DNA of 64,000 bases from Rothia nasisuis (GTDB lineage Bacteria > Actinomycetota > Actinomycetes > Actinomycetales > Micrococcaceae), in the NCBI RefSeq assembly GCF_928381405.1, contig NZ_CAKMSB010000002.1:248001-312000 (forward strand), in the 5' to 3' direction. The translations under genes and the position numbers were made by a program. Below, in pieces: positions 1-7,587 of the stretch; position 1 is the stretch's first letter; every line of letters begins with the position of its first letter. The notes under the pieces were generated by a model that was not told the DNA's origin, made no database searches, and was given only the letters and a program-made list of their open reading frames with translations.

Positions 1-816
1 CGTGATGGCCAGATGCCTGCCCGCCAGTTCGTTGACCTTGTGCTCAACAATATTGGCTCTGAAACTAACTCTACCGCTGTGCGCACTCAGCTGCTCAACC
101 TCGAAACTACCCTGCGCGCCTACCTGAATCCCGCGCATGCAGCTGAAGTGCGTGAACAGGCTGCTGACCGTGTTTGGGAGCTGGCGCAGGATGCTGAAAC
201 CGGCTCAGATAGCCAGTTCCAGCTGGTTGGTACTTTTGCTCGTTTAGCCCATACCGATGCCCAGTTAGATGCTGTTGAGGCCCTACTGACCGGTGAGGTC
301 ACTCTGGGTGGCCTGACCATTGATACTGACTTACGCTGGGCCCTGCTCGGATCTCTGGCAGCTGGCGGCCGCCGCACTGCCGCAGACATCGACGAGGCCT
401 TGGCTGCTGACAACACTTCTAATGGTCAGCAGGCAGCAGCAACAGCTCAGGCAGCCATTCCTACTGCGGAAGCCAAGGCTGTCACCTGGTGTTCAATAGT
501 TGAGACAGGCGAACTCTCCAACATCATGCAGCGCTCAGCTATTCTCGGTTTTTACCGGGGTGCACCTGAGTTTTCTGAGCCCTACATCGACCGATACTTT
601 GAGTCGGTTGAGGGTGTATGGCGTGAACGCTCCCACGAAATTTCAAGCCAGATTATCGGCGGGTTGTTCCCGCGTTTCTACACTGCTGAGGTTCTAGAAA
701 AAGCTGAAGCCTTCCTTGCATCTTTGCCTGAGGACGCCGCTGCTCTCAAACGTCAGGTTGCCGAGGGCCGCGATGCGCTAGTTCGTGCACTGAAGGTTCA
801 GGAAGCTGATATCTAG
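1..816 (+). CDS. pepN: Aminopeptidase N, C-terminal part (5' end outside window)
   Basis: The reading frame is already open at base 1, so 271 residues of the C-terminal end of a larger protein are visible. The helical, charged sequence with the RDGxMxARxFVxLVLxNIGSETD-like opening resembles the ERAP1-like C-terminal domain of actinobacterial M1-family aminopeptidase N, a cytosolic zinc metallopeptidase that removes N-terminal residues from peptides. The catalytic domain with GAMEN and HExxH would lie upstream and cannot be checked here. The frame ends at a TAG stop 47 bp before the globin start. The family assignment rests on similarity of the C-terminal domain only; the domain organisation is known from the family, not seen. 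Confidence 0.85.
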   Translation, partial: RDGQMPARQFVDLVLNNIGSETNSTAVRTQLLNLETTLRAYLNPAHAAEVREQAADRVWELAQDAETGSDSQFQLVGTFARLAHTDAQLDAVEALLTGEVTLGGLTIDTDLRWALLGSLAAGGRRTAADIDEALAADNTSNGQQAAATAQAAIPTAEAKAVTWCSIVETGELSNIMQRSAILGFYRGAPEFSEPYIDRYFESVEGVWRERSHEISSQIIGGLFPRFYTAEVLEKAEAFLASLPEDAAALKRQVAEGRDALVRALKVQEADI

Positions 817-863
817 AGATGTGTGTGAGGCCTCCGATAGAGGGCGGGAGTAAACTGGTGGGT

Positions 864-1328
864 ATGAGTCAGCTACCTAACCCAGCCTTCCGTCCTCTGT
901 CTACGGCCGGTGAACTCAGCGGTCAGAAACCTAACACCGATGATTCGGTTGACGAGCGTTCCTTCTACTATCAGGTAGGCGGCCGCCCAGTTTTTGAGAA
1001 GCTGACCCGCGAGTTTTATGCGCGGGTAGCTGAAGACCCAGAGTTTCGCGCCCTGTACCCTGAAGAGGACTTAAGGCCCGCCGAGCGGCGCCTTTTCATG
1101 TTTTTGGAACAGTACTGGGGCGGGCCCAAAACCTATCAGGCTGAGCGCGGGCACCCTCGTTTGCGCATGCGTCACGTGCCTTTCTCTATCGGCCCCAAAC
1201 AGCGTGACACCTGGCTCAAGTATATGCGTGAGGCCCTAGACACCCTTGAGCTTCCACCTCTCTATGACGCTGAGATGTGGGCCTATTTTGACCGTGCAGC
1301 CCACGCCATGCAGAACCGGGCTGAATGA
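864..1328 (+). CDS. glbO: Group II truncated hemoglobin
   Basis: A 154-residue protein. The core matches group II truncated globins: an FYxxVGGxPVFEKLTxxFYxxVAxDPEFRxLYP opening, the YWGGPKTYQAERGHPRLRMRH segment holding the proximal histidine region, and a tryptophan (W in RDTWLKYM) at the position that lines the haem pocket in TrHbO. It is a cytosolic haem protein linked to oxygen/nitric oxide chemistry. I chose the ATG at 864 rather than the in-frame upstream start at 819, because the upstream residues do not resemble the family. A GGTGGG sequence lies just before it but is a weak ribosome-binding site. The gene follows pepN directly, a common actinobacterial arrangement. Haem binding is inferred. 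Confidence 0.9.
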   Translation: MSQLPNPAFRPLSTAGELSGQKPNTDDSVDERSFYYQVGGRPVFEKLTREFYARVAEDPEFRALYPEEDLRPAERRLFMFLEQYWGGPKTYQAERGHPRLRMRHVPFSIGPKQRDTWLKYMREALDTLELPPLYDAEMWAYFDRAAHAMQNRAE

Positions 1329-1379
1329 GAGTTTTGCGGGGCGGGCACTCTTCTCAGCCTGTGCGTATATGGGGCGGTT

Positions 1380-2075
1380 TTAGAGACCCGCTCCCCCGTT
1401 TCTTATCAGAACATGACCGGCACGAGCCGAGATGCGCGCCCAGCGGCCGGCTGTGAAAACCGGCATCGCCTCCGTTGAACGCGGCGGCAAAAAACCGAGC
1501 ACTTCGAGGGCAAAAGCTGCGCCTGTGGGCAACTGAGCAGTCGTATCGGGGGCGCTGAGGGGCGAAGACCAGATGCGGGAGCGTACCGTATTCACCACAG
1601 CAGGGCCGGGGTTGGCAGGTAAAGCCTTGTCCACGGCTAAGATACCTTCTTGGGCGGCAGTCCGAGCATGATCAGAGAGATAAAAACCGGTCTTTTCCCA
1701 ACCTGCGGTGGGTGGCGTGACTCCGGCCCAGGGAGCGGTTACGGAGACCGGCGGGAGGGCTAGGCGAAGGCCAGCGTCCTCAATGCGATTCAACCGGTCT
1801 AACAGCGCTTGGGCATCAACGGTGAGATTACAGGTTGCGGGCTGGGCAAGGTGCAGAGCCCGCAAACCCAGAACTGTAGGGGCTACATCGAGAAGGCCTT
1901 CTGGGGCCAGCACACACACGTAGATGCCCAGTACTGTTCCCCTGGTTTGCAGGCGTACCGCTGCAGAAGGGTCAACTGACCGAGCTCGGGTCAAGAAGGT
2001 TACGAAGTCCCGAGCCGTTGCAGCATCGGGCAGGTGCAAAAATTCGGTGGCGCCCGAGTGATGGGGGTCAGCCAT
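1380..2075 (-). CDS. Conserved protein of unknown function
   Basis: A 231-residue protein that I do not recognise by family name. It has no signal peptide or membrane segment, is rich in Ala, Leu and Pro, and contains a segment reading LxLPPxSVTAPWAGVTPPxxGW followed by HARTAAQEGI. Actinobacterial genomes carry similar hypothetical proteins near pepN and tesB, but I cannot state a role. The start was placed at the ATG at 2075 because AGGGAG lies about ten bases upstream; an alternative in-frame start at 2108 adds 11 residues without a better site. It converges with the globin gene (51 bp between stops) and is divergent from tesB, with 73 bp between starts. Confidence 0.6.
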   Translation of the reverse strand: MADPHHSGATEFLHLPDAATARDFVTFLTRARSVDPSAAVRLQTRGTVLGIYVCVLAPEGLLDVAPTVLGLRALHLAQPATCNLTVDAQALLDRLNRIEDAGLRLALPPVSVTAPWAGVTPPTAGWEKTGFYLSDHARTAAQEGILAVDKALPANPGPAVVNTVRSRIWSSPLSAPDTTAQLPTGAAFALEVLGFLPPRSTEAMPVFTAGRWARISARAGHVLIRNGGAGL

Positions 2076-2148
2076 GATGATTGTTCTCCCTACGTCTCTT
2101 CCATTCACTTACCCCACAACTGTAGCCCAAATATGAGAAAGTTGAACC

Positions 2149-3045
2149 ATGAGTCAAGCAGCATCACAGCAACTAACCCCCACAGGCAAACTCCTTGCCA
2201 TGCTCAACCTTAACCGTGCAGTTGCCTCGGCTCACGAGCATGTCTTTGAAGCAGTTACCTTGACTAAGGAATCCCCACGCATCTTCGGTGGGCAGGTTCT
2301 GGCTCAGGCAATCATGGCAGCCTACCAGACGGTTGAAGGTAAGAATCTCCACTCTTTACACGGCTACTTTCTACGACCCGGGGACGTAGACCGCGACCTC
2401 TCCTACGGGGTCGAGAGGCTGAACGATGCCCGCTCCTTCGCCACACGCAGGGTTCAAGCCTACCAGGGTGGGCAACCCATTTTTTCGTGTATTACCTCCT
2501 TTCAATCGGTTTCTGCAGGGCCCAGTCATTCTTCGACAATGCCCGAGAACCTGCCTGACCCGGAATCCCTGCCCGCAGCAGCTGATCTGCTTGGGCACCT
2601 ACAGGTTCCGGTTGCTCAGAAAGTGGCTTTTGGGCGGCCCTTCGATGTGCGCCACATCAGCGACCCGGTCTATATTGCTCCCGCTCCAGAACAGGTGCCA
2701 ACCAATATGGTGTGGTTTAAAACGTTCGATTCTCTGCCCGATAACCCCATAATTCATCAGGCGGCTCTAGCTTATGCCTCAGATTACACGCAGCTGGAGC
2801 CGGTTTTACGTCAGCATAGCAAGACCTGGTTGGAGCCTGATATGAAGGTAGCTTCGCTGGATCACGCCATGTGGTTTCATCGCCCGGCACGCGCTGATGA
2901 GTGGTTATTACTTGTGCAGGAGTCGCCTAGCGCGCAGGATGCCCGAGGCCTATCAGTCGGTAGGATTTTTACACGGGACGGCGTTCATGTGGCCACTGTA
3001 GCCCAAGAGGCTATGATTCGGCTCCCTGAGTACCGCGACCGGTAA
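2149..3045 (+). CDS. tesB: Acyl-CoA thioesterase II (TesB family)
   Basis: A 298-residue double-hotdog thioesterase that hydrolyses acyl-CoA to free fatty acid and CoA in the cytosol. Evidence is the FGGQVLAQAIMAAYQTV motif near residue 48, HSLHGYFLRPGD around residue 75, the RSFATRRVQAYQGGQPIFSC strand, and a C-terminal SLDHAMWFHRPxRADEWLLL segment carrying the HAMWFH signature. These are the conserved points of the TesB/Acot8 family, and the length is normal (about 280-300). An AGAAAG sequence lies about 8 bases before the ATG. It is transcribed alone and ends at a strong shared terminator. Substrate chain length cannot be read from sequence. Confidence 0.9.
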   Translation: MSQAASQQLTPTGKLLAMLNLNRAVASAHEHVFEAVTLTKESPRIFGGQVLAQAIMAAYQTVEGKNLHSLHGYFLRPGDVDRDLSYGVERLNDARSFATRRVQAYQGGQPIFSCITSFQSVSAGPSHSSTMPENLPDPESLPAAADLLGHLQVPVAQKVAFGRPFDVRHISDPVYIAPAPEQVPTNMVWFKTFDSLPDNPIIHQAALAYASDYTQLEPVLRQHSKTWLEPDMKVASLDHAMWFHRPARADEWLLLVQESPSAQDARGLSVGRIFTRDGVHVATVAQEAMIRLPEYRDR

Positions 3046-3056
3046 CCTTGGGTACA

Positions 3057-3100
3057 GCACGGGCCTCTCCCACACTTGAAATGGTGGGAGAGGCCCGTGC
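3057..3100. terminator. Bidirectional intrinsic terminator (tesB / ettA)
   Basis: A perfect 17-bp inverted repeat (arms 3057-3073 and 3084-3100, core GGGCCTCTCCCAC) with a 10-base loop lies between the convergent tesB and ettA stop codons. A/T-rich bases (TTTATTAAAA) follow on the plus side. It should end transcripts from both directions. Confidence 0.85.
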
Positions 3101-3113
3101 CGGTTTATTAAAA

Positions 3114-4793
3114 CTATCTGGTGAGTTTACGGTGAACGACGCGATGCGGCTTGGCGGCATCGGGGCCAAGACGCTCAACTTTGTTCTTCTCGTAAGACTC
3201 AAAGTTACCCTCAAACCAGTACCAGTTATCGGGTTCTTCTTCGGTGCCCTCCCATGCAAGGATGTGAGTGGCCACACGGTCGAGGAACCAGCGGTCGTGG
3301 GAGACCACGACGGCGCAGCCGGGGAATTCCAGTAGCGCGTTTTCCAGTGAAGTCAGGGTTTCGACGTCCAAATCGTTGGTCGGCTCGTCGAGTAGGAGCA
3401 GGTTGCCGCCCTGTTTCAGGGTTAGAGCAAGGTTCAGACGGTTCCGCTCACCGCCAGAGAGCACACCTGCCTTCTTCTGCTGGTCGGGGCCCTTGAAACC
3501 GAAGGCAGAAACATAGGCGCGGGAGGGCATTTCTACTTGCCCTACCTGGATGTAATCTAGCCCATCCGAGACAACTTCCCAGAGTGATTTCTCCGGGTCG
3601 ATGTTGGCCCGGTTCTGGTCAACGTAAGAAATTTTGACGGTTTCACCAATCTTCAGGGTACCGCCGTCCAAGGTTTCAAGGCCTACGATGGTCTTGAAAA
3701 GAGTCGACTTGCCCACGCCGTTAGGACCGATGACGCCGACGATACCGTTGCGAGGCAGCGAGAAAGAGAGGCCGCTGATGAGGGAGCGGCCGTCAAAGCC
3801 CTTCTGTAGGTTCTCAGCCTCAATAACGACGTTACCCAGACGCGGGCCCGGAGGAATTTGAATTTCTTCGAAGTCCAGCTTGCGGGTTTTCTCTGCCTCT
3901 GCTGCCATCTCTTCATAGCGGGCCAGACGAGCCTTTGACTTAGCCTGGCGTCCTTTAGCGTTGGAGCGCACCCATTCCAGTTCTTCTTCTAGACGCTTGG
4001 CGAGCTTGGCGTCCTTCTTGCCCTGGACTTCAAGGCGCGCACGCTTCTTGTCAAGGTAGGTGGAGTAGTTACCCTCATATGGGTAGAGGTTGCCTCGGTC
4101 GACCTCGGCGATCCACTGAGCTACGTGATCGAGGAAGTAGCGGTCGTGAGTAATTGCAATAACCGCGCCTTCATAGGACTGTAAATGCTGTTCAAGCCAG
4201 AGCACCGATTCCGCATCAAGATGGTTGGTAGGCTCGTCAAGTAGTAGAAGGTCGGGCTTTTGGAGCAAGAGCTTGCAGAGGGCCACGCGGCGACGTTCAC
4301 CACCGGAAAGATGGGTGACAGGTGAATCCCCCGGGGGGCACCGCAAAGCGTCCATGGCCTGCTCCAGCTGAGAATCGATGTCCCAGGCGTTGGCGGCGTC
4401 AATAGCCTCCTGCAGCTTACCCATCTCTTCCATCAGTGAGTCGAAGTCTGCCTCAGGATTCGCCATCTCTTCAGAGATTTCGTTGTAACGAACAATCTTT
4501 TCGTAGATTTCGCCGACGCCTTCTTGAACATTGCCAAGAACGGTCTTTTCTTCGTTCAGCGGGGGCTCCTGTAGCAGGATGCCTACGCTGTACCCTTCTG
4601 AAAGCCGGGCTTCACCGTTGGAGGGGGTGTCTAGCCCCGCCATGATTTTTAGAATGGTGGACTTACCGGCACCGTTGGGGCCAACCATACCGATTTTTGC
4701 GCCGGGGAAGAACGACATGGATACGTCGTTGAGAATGACCTTATCTCCCACAGTTTTGCGGGCTTTGGTCATGGTGTAGATAAATTCTGCCAT
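3114..4793 (-). CDS. ettA: Energy-dependent translational throttle protein EttA (ABC-F)
   Basis: A 559-residue soluble ABC-F ATPase with two nucleotide-binding domains: Walker A GPNGAGKST near residue 38 with signature LSGGERRRVALC, and Walker A GPNGVGKST near residue 360 with signature LSGGERNRLNLA. Between them lies the charged linker (KKRARLEVQGKKDAKLAKRLEEE). It has no membrane segments. EttA binds the ribosomal E site and gates the first steps of elongation according to ATP/ADP level. The frame stays open 78 codons upstream, but the family starts at MAEFIYTM, which fixes the ATG at 4793. That ATG is preceded directly by TTAAAGGC, giving almost no spacing for a normal ribosome-binding site. 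It lies downstream of ssb on the same strand. Confidence 0.93.
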   Translation of the reverse strand: MAEFIYTMTKARKTVGDKVILNDVSMSFFPGAKIGMVGPNGAGKSTILKIMAGLDTPSNGEARLSEGYSVGILLQEPPLNEEKTVLGNVQEGVGEIYEKIVRYNEISEEMANPEADFDSLMEEMGKLQEAIDAANAWDIDSQLEQAMDALRCPPGDSPVTHLSGGERRRVALCKLLLQKPDLLLLDEPTNHLDAESVLWLEQHLQSYEGAVIAITHDRYFLDHVAQWIAEVDRGNLYPYEGNYSTYLDKKRARLEVQGKKDAKLAKRLEEELEWVRSNAKGRQAKSKARLARYEEMAAEAEKTRKLDFEEIQIPPGPRLGNVVIEAENLQKGFDGRSLISGLSFSLPRNGIVGVIGPNGVGKSTLFKTIVGLETLDGGTLKIGETVKISYVDQNRANIDPEKSLWEVVSDGLDYIQVGQVEMPSRAYVSAFGFKGPDQQKKAGVLSGGERNRLNLALTLKQGGNLLLLDEPTNDLDVETLTSLENALLEFPGCAVVVSHDRWFLDRVATHILAWEGTEEEPDNWYWFEGNFESYEKNKVERLGPDAAKPHRVVHRKLTR

Positions 4794-4846
4794 GCCTTTA
4801 AGCCTACCGGTTGCTGTCAAGGTGACGATGACTCCCGGTAAAGTGC

Positions 4847-4906
4847 TGGGCAGATTTTTGTGTAATTTTGCCCAGCCCTCCCGGTACCTCCGGGGGCTGA
4901 GCCCCC
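4847..4906 (-). terminator. Stem-loops between ssb and ettA
   Basis: Two hairpins follow the ssb stop codon on the minus strand: GGGGGC-TGA-GCCCCC (4892-4906) and a wider repeat with 8-bp arms GCTGGGCA/TGCCCAGC (4847-4878) around an A/T-rich loop. They probably terminate ssb transcription. Any ettA promoter would then lie within 4794-4860, but I see no clear promoter hexamers there. Confidence 0.5.
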
Positions 4907-4929
4907 ATCGCAAATCCGTCACCGTCACC

Positions 4930-5553
4930 TTATGAGGTGAGGGCGGCCTCAACAGCGTGCTCTCCAGCCTCAACCAGCGGAGAATCACTAGCTTGTGTCT
5001 GTGTGCCCTGTTCTTTCGGTGCTTCATGAGCTAGCGGTAAATCCTGCCCCTGGTTCTCGTGTCTCGGTTCTCCCTGCTGCTTTACTGCCGGGAGGCTGGC
5101 ATACCCGTGATGAGCAAGCTGATCCTGCTGCTGTTTGCCCTGCATCTGCTCATGGAACTTACGGTCGGTCTCGTCCACCTCGGGTTTACAATCGGAGATA
5201 CGGGCAAAATTCGCCAGTCCAAAGTTGAGGTCATGGCCAACAGCGGTAGCATCAATTTCTATGCTGGTTCCCGGGGAACCATCGGCCCGCTCGAACTGTT
5301 TCACCCTTAACCGCCCGGTAATAAGGACGGGGTGCCCAACGTGCAGACTTCGGGCGCAGTTATAGGCAAGAGCTCTAAACGTATTGACGGTGTACCAGTT
5401 AGTTGCTCCCTCTTTCCAGCTCCCGGTAGCTGCATCAAACCATCTGGGAGTTGATGCGATACGAAAATTGGTTACCGGAATATTTCCATTCGGCAGGAAC
5501 CTCTGAGTGGGTGCTGTGGCAATAAAGCCTCGGATAGTGACGGTATCTGTCAT
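4930..5553 (-). CDS. ssb: Single-stranded DNA-binding protein
   Basis: A 207-residue protein with an N-terminal OB fold: TVTIRGFIATAPTQRFLPNG, VTNFRIASTPRWFD, the WYTVNTFRALAYNCARSLHVGHPVLITGRLRV strand set and a TSIEIDATAVGHDL end match bacterial SSB. The C-terminal half is low-complexity (Gln/Glu/His rich). It ends in AVEAALTS and lacks the acidic DDDIPF-type tail of the main replicative SSB, so this is more likely a second SSB paralogue. The ATG follows an excellent AAGGAGG site 5 bases upstream. It is divergent from the TagA-family gene across a 323-bp gap that holds two DnaA-box-like sites. Confidence 0.85.
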   Translation of the reverse strand: MTDTVTIRGFIATAPTQRFLPNGNIPVTNFRIASTPRWFDAATGSWKEGATNWYTVNTFRALAYNCARSLHVGHPVLITGRLRVKQFERADGSPGTSIEIDATAVGHDLNFGLANFARISDCKPEVDETDRKFHEQMQGKQQQDQLAHHGYASLPAVKQQGEPRHENQGQDLPLAHEAPKEQGTQTQASDSPLVEAGEHAVEAALTS

Positions 5554-5876
5554 GACTCCTCCTTGAGTGACTCGTTAACTACAACGGGTAGTTTCCAGGT
5601 TGCAGAGCATGCCGTCACAATGCCAGCAAAGTGCCGTTTGTGGATAACTTTTTATCAGTATTTCCCTGCCATTCCGGGGTAGCGCTTGCACAAGTGGTGC
5701 AGCCATTGCGAGAGTACGCGTCTTTATGACGGATTTTGTCCACATACCTGGTCCGAAACCAAGCGATGGTTTTAGTGTGTAGCTCAACGGAATAGAGCAC
5801 CGCTCGTGCAACAAAGAGCATAGCTTCGGCACTTTCAAATATCTCTAGCCCTGTCTCTGTGAAAGGAGGCCCCCAC
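5554..5876. promoter_or_regulatory. ssb / tag-like intergenic region with two DnaA-box-like sites
   Basis: 323 bp without a convincing gene; two short minus-strand frames here have no ribosome-binding site or recognisable product. TGTGGATAA at 5639-5647 is the complement of the classic DnaA box TTATCCACA. TTGTCCACA at 5736-5744 matches the preferred actinobacterial DnaA box in the opposite orientation. Promoters for the divergent ssb and TagA-family genes must lie here. Confidence 0.45.
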
Positions 5877-6419
5877 ATGGCTTCGTCTCAAGAACCCGAG
5901 TCAGCTCGACCTTACCCGCCCTGGGCCAAGGATTGCATTACCAGAGACTATCTTCAACAGGAGTGGCAGCAGGTGCCCAGAACTCAGCAAGCCCTGTTTG
6001 AGCACCTCTGCCTGTTCATTTTTCACTCGGGTCTAGGGTGGTCACTTGTACTTCGAAAACGCCAGGAGCTAGCTAATGCCCTTGATGGGTTTAACCAGAC
6101 CAGGCTAGCTAGGTGGGGTGAGCCTGAAATCGCTGCCTATCTGACAGGAAATCAGGGTATTCGTAACGAGTCAAAATTACGGGCCTGCCTCACTAACGCT
6201 TCAATATTTGACCAAACCGGGTTACAGCTAGCAGATCTTTTGAGTGAAGCTCTCCCCGAGCCCATCTGGGTAGAGTCAATCGAGAATCCTCCCAAAAGAT
6301 TAGAAGCAACCGATGAATTAGCGAAGAGTCTCACAGAGATGGGTTTTGTGCGGCTGGGCCCTGTGACCCTGTGCGCTCTCGCTCAGGCAACTGGCTACAT
6401 CAGATTTAGAAGCGGTTAA
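5877..6419 (+). CDS. TagA-family (3-methyladenine DNA glycosylase I) homologue, active site degenerate
   Basis: A 180-residue protein aligned to DNA-3-methyladenine glycosylase I by LFEHLCL-x4-SGLGWSLVLRKRQ, GFNQTRLARWGEPEIAAYL, GIRNESKLRACLTNA and LTEMGFVRLGPVTLCALAQATGYI. The tryptophan of the base pocket is kept. Compared with E. coli Tag, the N-terminal Cys and His zinc ligands are replaced (PPW and YLQQEW in the aligned positions). The C-terminal His/Cys ligands are missing because the protein ends at YIRFRSG, and the base-contacting glutamate of LEGQQAGLSW is Phe here. The ATG at 5877 has a perfect AAAGGAGG seven bases upstream. Its stop overlaps the stop of the convergent beta-lactamase-like gene. 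It may bind DNA or have altered specificity; function is uncertain. Confidence 0.75.
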   Translation: MASSQEPESARPYPPWAKDCITRDYLQQEWQQVPRTQQALFEHLCLFIFHSGLGWSLVLRKRQELANALDGFNQTRLARWGEPEIAAYLTGNQGIRNESKLRACLTNASIFDQTGLQLADLLSEALPEPIWVESIENPPKRLEATDELAKSLTEMGFVRLGPVTLCALAQATGYIRFRSG

Positions 6420-7348
6420 CCGACGTAGTCAAAGTAAGCCTGTACGGCTTGGCTGGCAACGTCGTAGCCCTCTGTCTGATCGGCAAAACCTTTCGAGAGA
6501 AGAGCTATAGAAAAAATCTCGCTCTCAGTGCGGGTTACACCAACGGAATTTATATGCCAAGCACCGGTGTCGTCCTGAATCCACCCGTTCTTGACGGATA
6601 CATCGCTCACCGGAGCCCCGAGCACAGTCTGCCCGTAAAGGGCGCCCACACCCCATGTCTGCGACCAGTCAAGTGGCACCATTTTTTCAAGAAGATACTG
6701 TGCATCAGGTGCGTTGACCCATTCAACTGTATCTACGATGGAACGCATAATCTGAACTTGGTCTTCAGCCCAGGTCTGATTATCTCCCCACGTTCCTGCT
6801 GAACGGGTCTGGGTAGCTCCCAAAAGTTCGTAGGTTTTATTGAGTGACTCTGCGGATGCCTCTAAGGTGCCATCACCGTTACCGAAACGGTTATAGATTT
6901 CGACCGTTGCACCGTTATCGGAATAGGTAATCGATGCTTCAATGAGAGCTTTTTCGTCTTCAGTGAGACTGCGCTGTTCAAAGGCAGCAAGGCGGAGTAA
7001 CGTAAGCGATATGGGAACCTTCACGATGGAGGCTTCATAAGACCACTGGTCTCCCCTATGCAGAAAAATCTTGTTAGTGCTGTGGTTATAAACTGCGAGG
7101 CTAATAGTGACACCGTGTGTGGTTTCCAGTTTGTTCAGGGCCACATTGATATCAACATCTTGGGGTTCGTTAGTGTGCTCCCCGCCGGTTGCGGTGGGCT
7201 GTATCTGTTCGTCGTCCGGTCCGCAGGCTGACATCATTGATATACCGGCTAAACCGAGACCGATGCATTGGAGTATCTGGCGACGATTTGTGGCGGGCAG
7301 GGGCACTTTTGCCTGTGATGGTGCGGTTGGGCGGCTATTCGAACGCAT
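6416..7348 (-). CDS. Class A beta-lactamase-like serine hydrolase lipoprotein
   Basis: A 310-residue exported protein. After a short N-terminal stretch come NRRQ (twin arginine, residues 22-23), a hydrophobic helix and a lipobox LAGISMMSAC with the lipidated Cys at 42. A Thr/Glu-rich linker leads into a penicillin-recognising domain: SxxK as SIVK (107-110), SDN (143-145) and KNG (253-255) in place of the usual KTG. The length suits class A beta-lactamases, but a recognisable ExxxN omega-loop is not clear, so beta-lactam hydrolysis is not certain; it may be a cell-wall-linked serine hydrolase. The start at 7348 was preferred over 7402 because it gives a normal signal peptide. A paired palindrome lies 63-104 bp upstream. 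Confidence 0.75.
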   Translation of the reverse strand: MRSNSRPTAPSQAKVPLPATNRRQILQCIGLGLAGISMMSACGPDDEQIQPTATGGEHTNEPQDVDINVALNKLETTHGVTISLAVYNHSTNKIFLHRGDQWSYEASIVKVPISLTLLRLAAFEQRSLTEDEKALIEASITYSDNGATVEIYNRFGNGDGTLEASAESLNKTYELLGATQTRSAGTWGDNQTWAEDQVQIMRSIVDTVEWVNAPDAQYLLEKMVPLDWSQTWGVGALYGQTVLGAPVSDVSVKNGWIQDDTGAWHINSVGVTRTESEIFSIALLSKGFADQTEGYDVASQAVQAYFDYVG

Positions 7349-7410
7349 GAGTTCATTGTATTGCATATGTTCTATCAAACCGTGGTCACCGGCCATCAGC
7401 ATTCAGAGCA

Positions 7411-7452
7411 AGGCGTCTCATGAGATTCTATGAAGCTCCTCATGAGACGCCT
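7411..7452. repeat. 14-bp inverted repeat built from TCTCATGAGA palindromes
   Basis: Arms AGGCGTCTCATGAG (7411-7424) and its exact reverse complement (7439-7452) are 14 bases apart, and each arm contains the self-complementary core CTCATGAG. It sits just after tRNA-Arg and upstream of the beta-lactamase-like gene. No T-run follows on either side, so it may be an operator as well as, or instead of, a tRNA terminator. Confidence 0.55.
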
Positions 7453-7460
7453 GCTGTGCG

Positions 7461-7533
7461 TGCCCCAGGAGGGAGTCGAACCCCCGACCAAGAGATTAGA
7501 AGGCTCCTGCTCTATCCACTGAGCTACTGAGGC
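7461..7533 (-). tRNA. tRNA-Arg (anticodon UCU)
   Basis: A 73-base cloverleaf on the minus strand reads AGA codons. The acceptor stem pairs GCCTCAG with CTGGGGC (one G-U), the D arm is GCTC-AGTGGATA-GAGC, the anticodon loop is CTTCTAA, and the T arm is GGGGG-TTCGACT-CCCTC. The discriminator is A, and CCA is not encoded. The anticodon stem (GGAGC/TCTCT) has a C-U mismatch at 31-39 next to the loop, which is unusual. Confidence 0.93.
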
Positions 7534-7587
7534 TGGCCCAGTCCATACTATCCACTGGAGCTCTAAAAGTCACTTTGAGGTGGATGG

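Noticed and set aside
5575-5878. Two overlapping 87-codon minus-strand frames
   Set aside because: No ribosome-binding sites; Cys/His/Ser-rich random-looking products; the region is better explained as a divergent promoter region.
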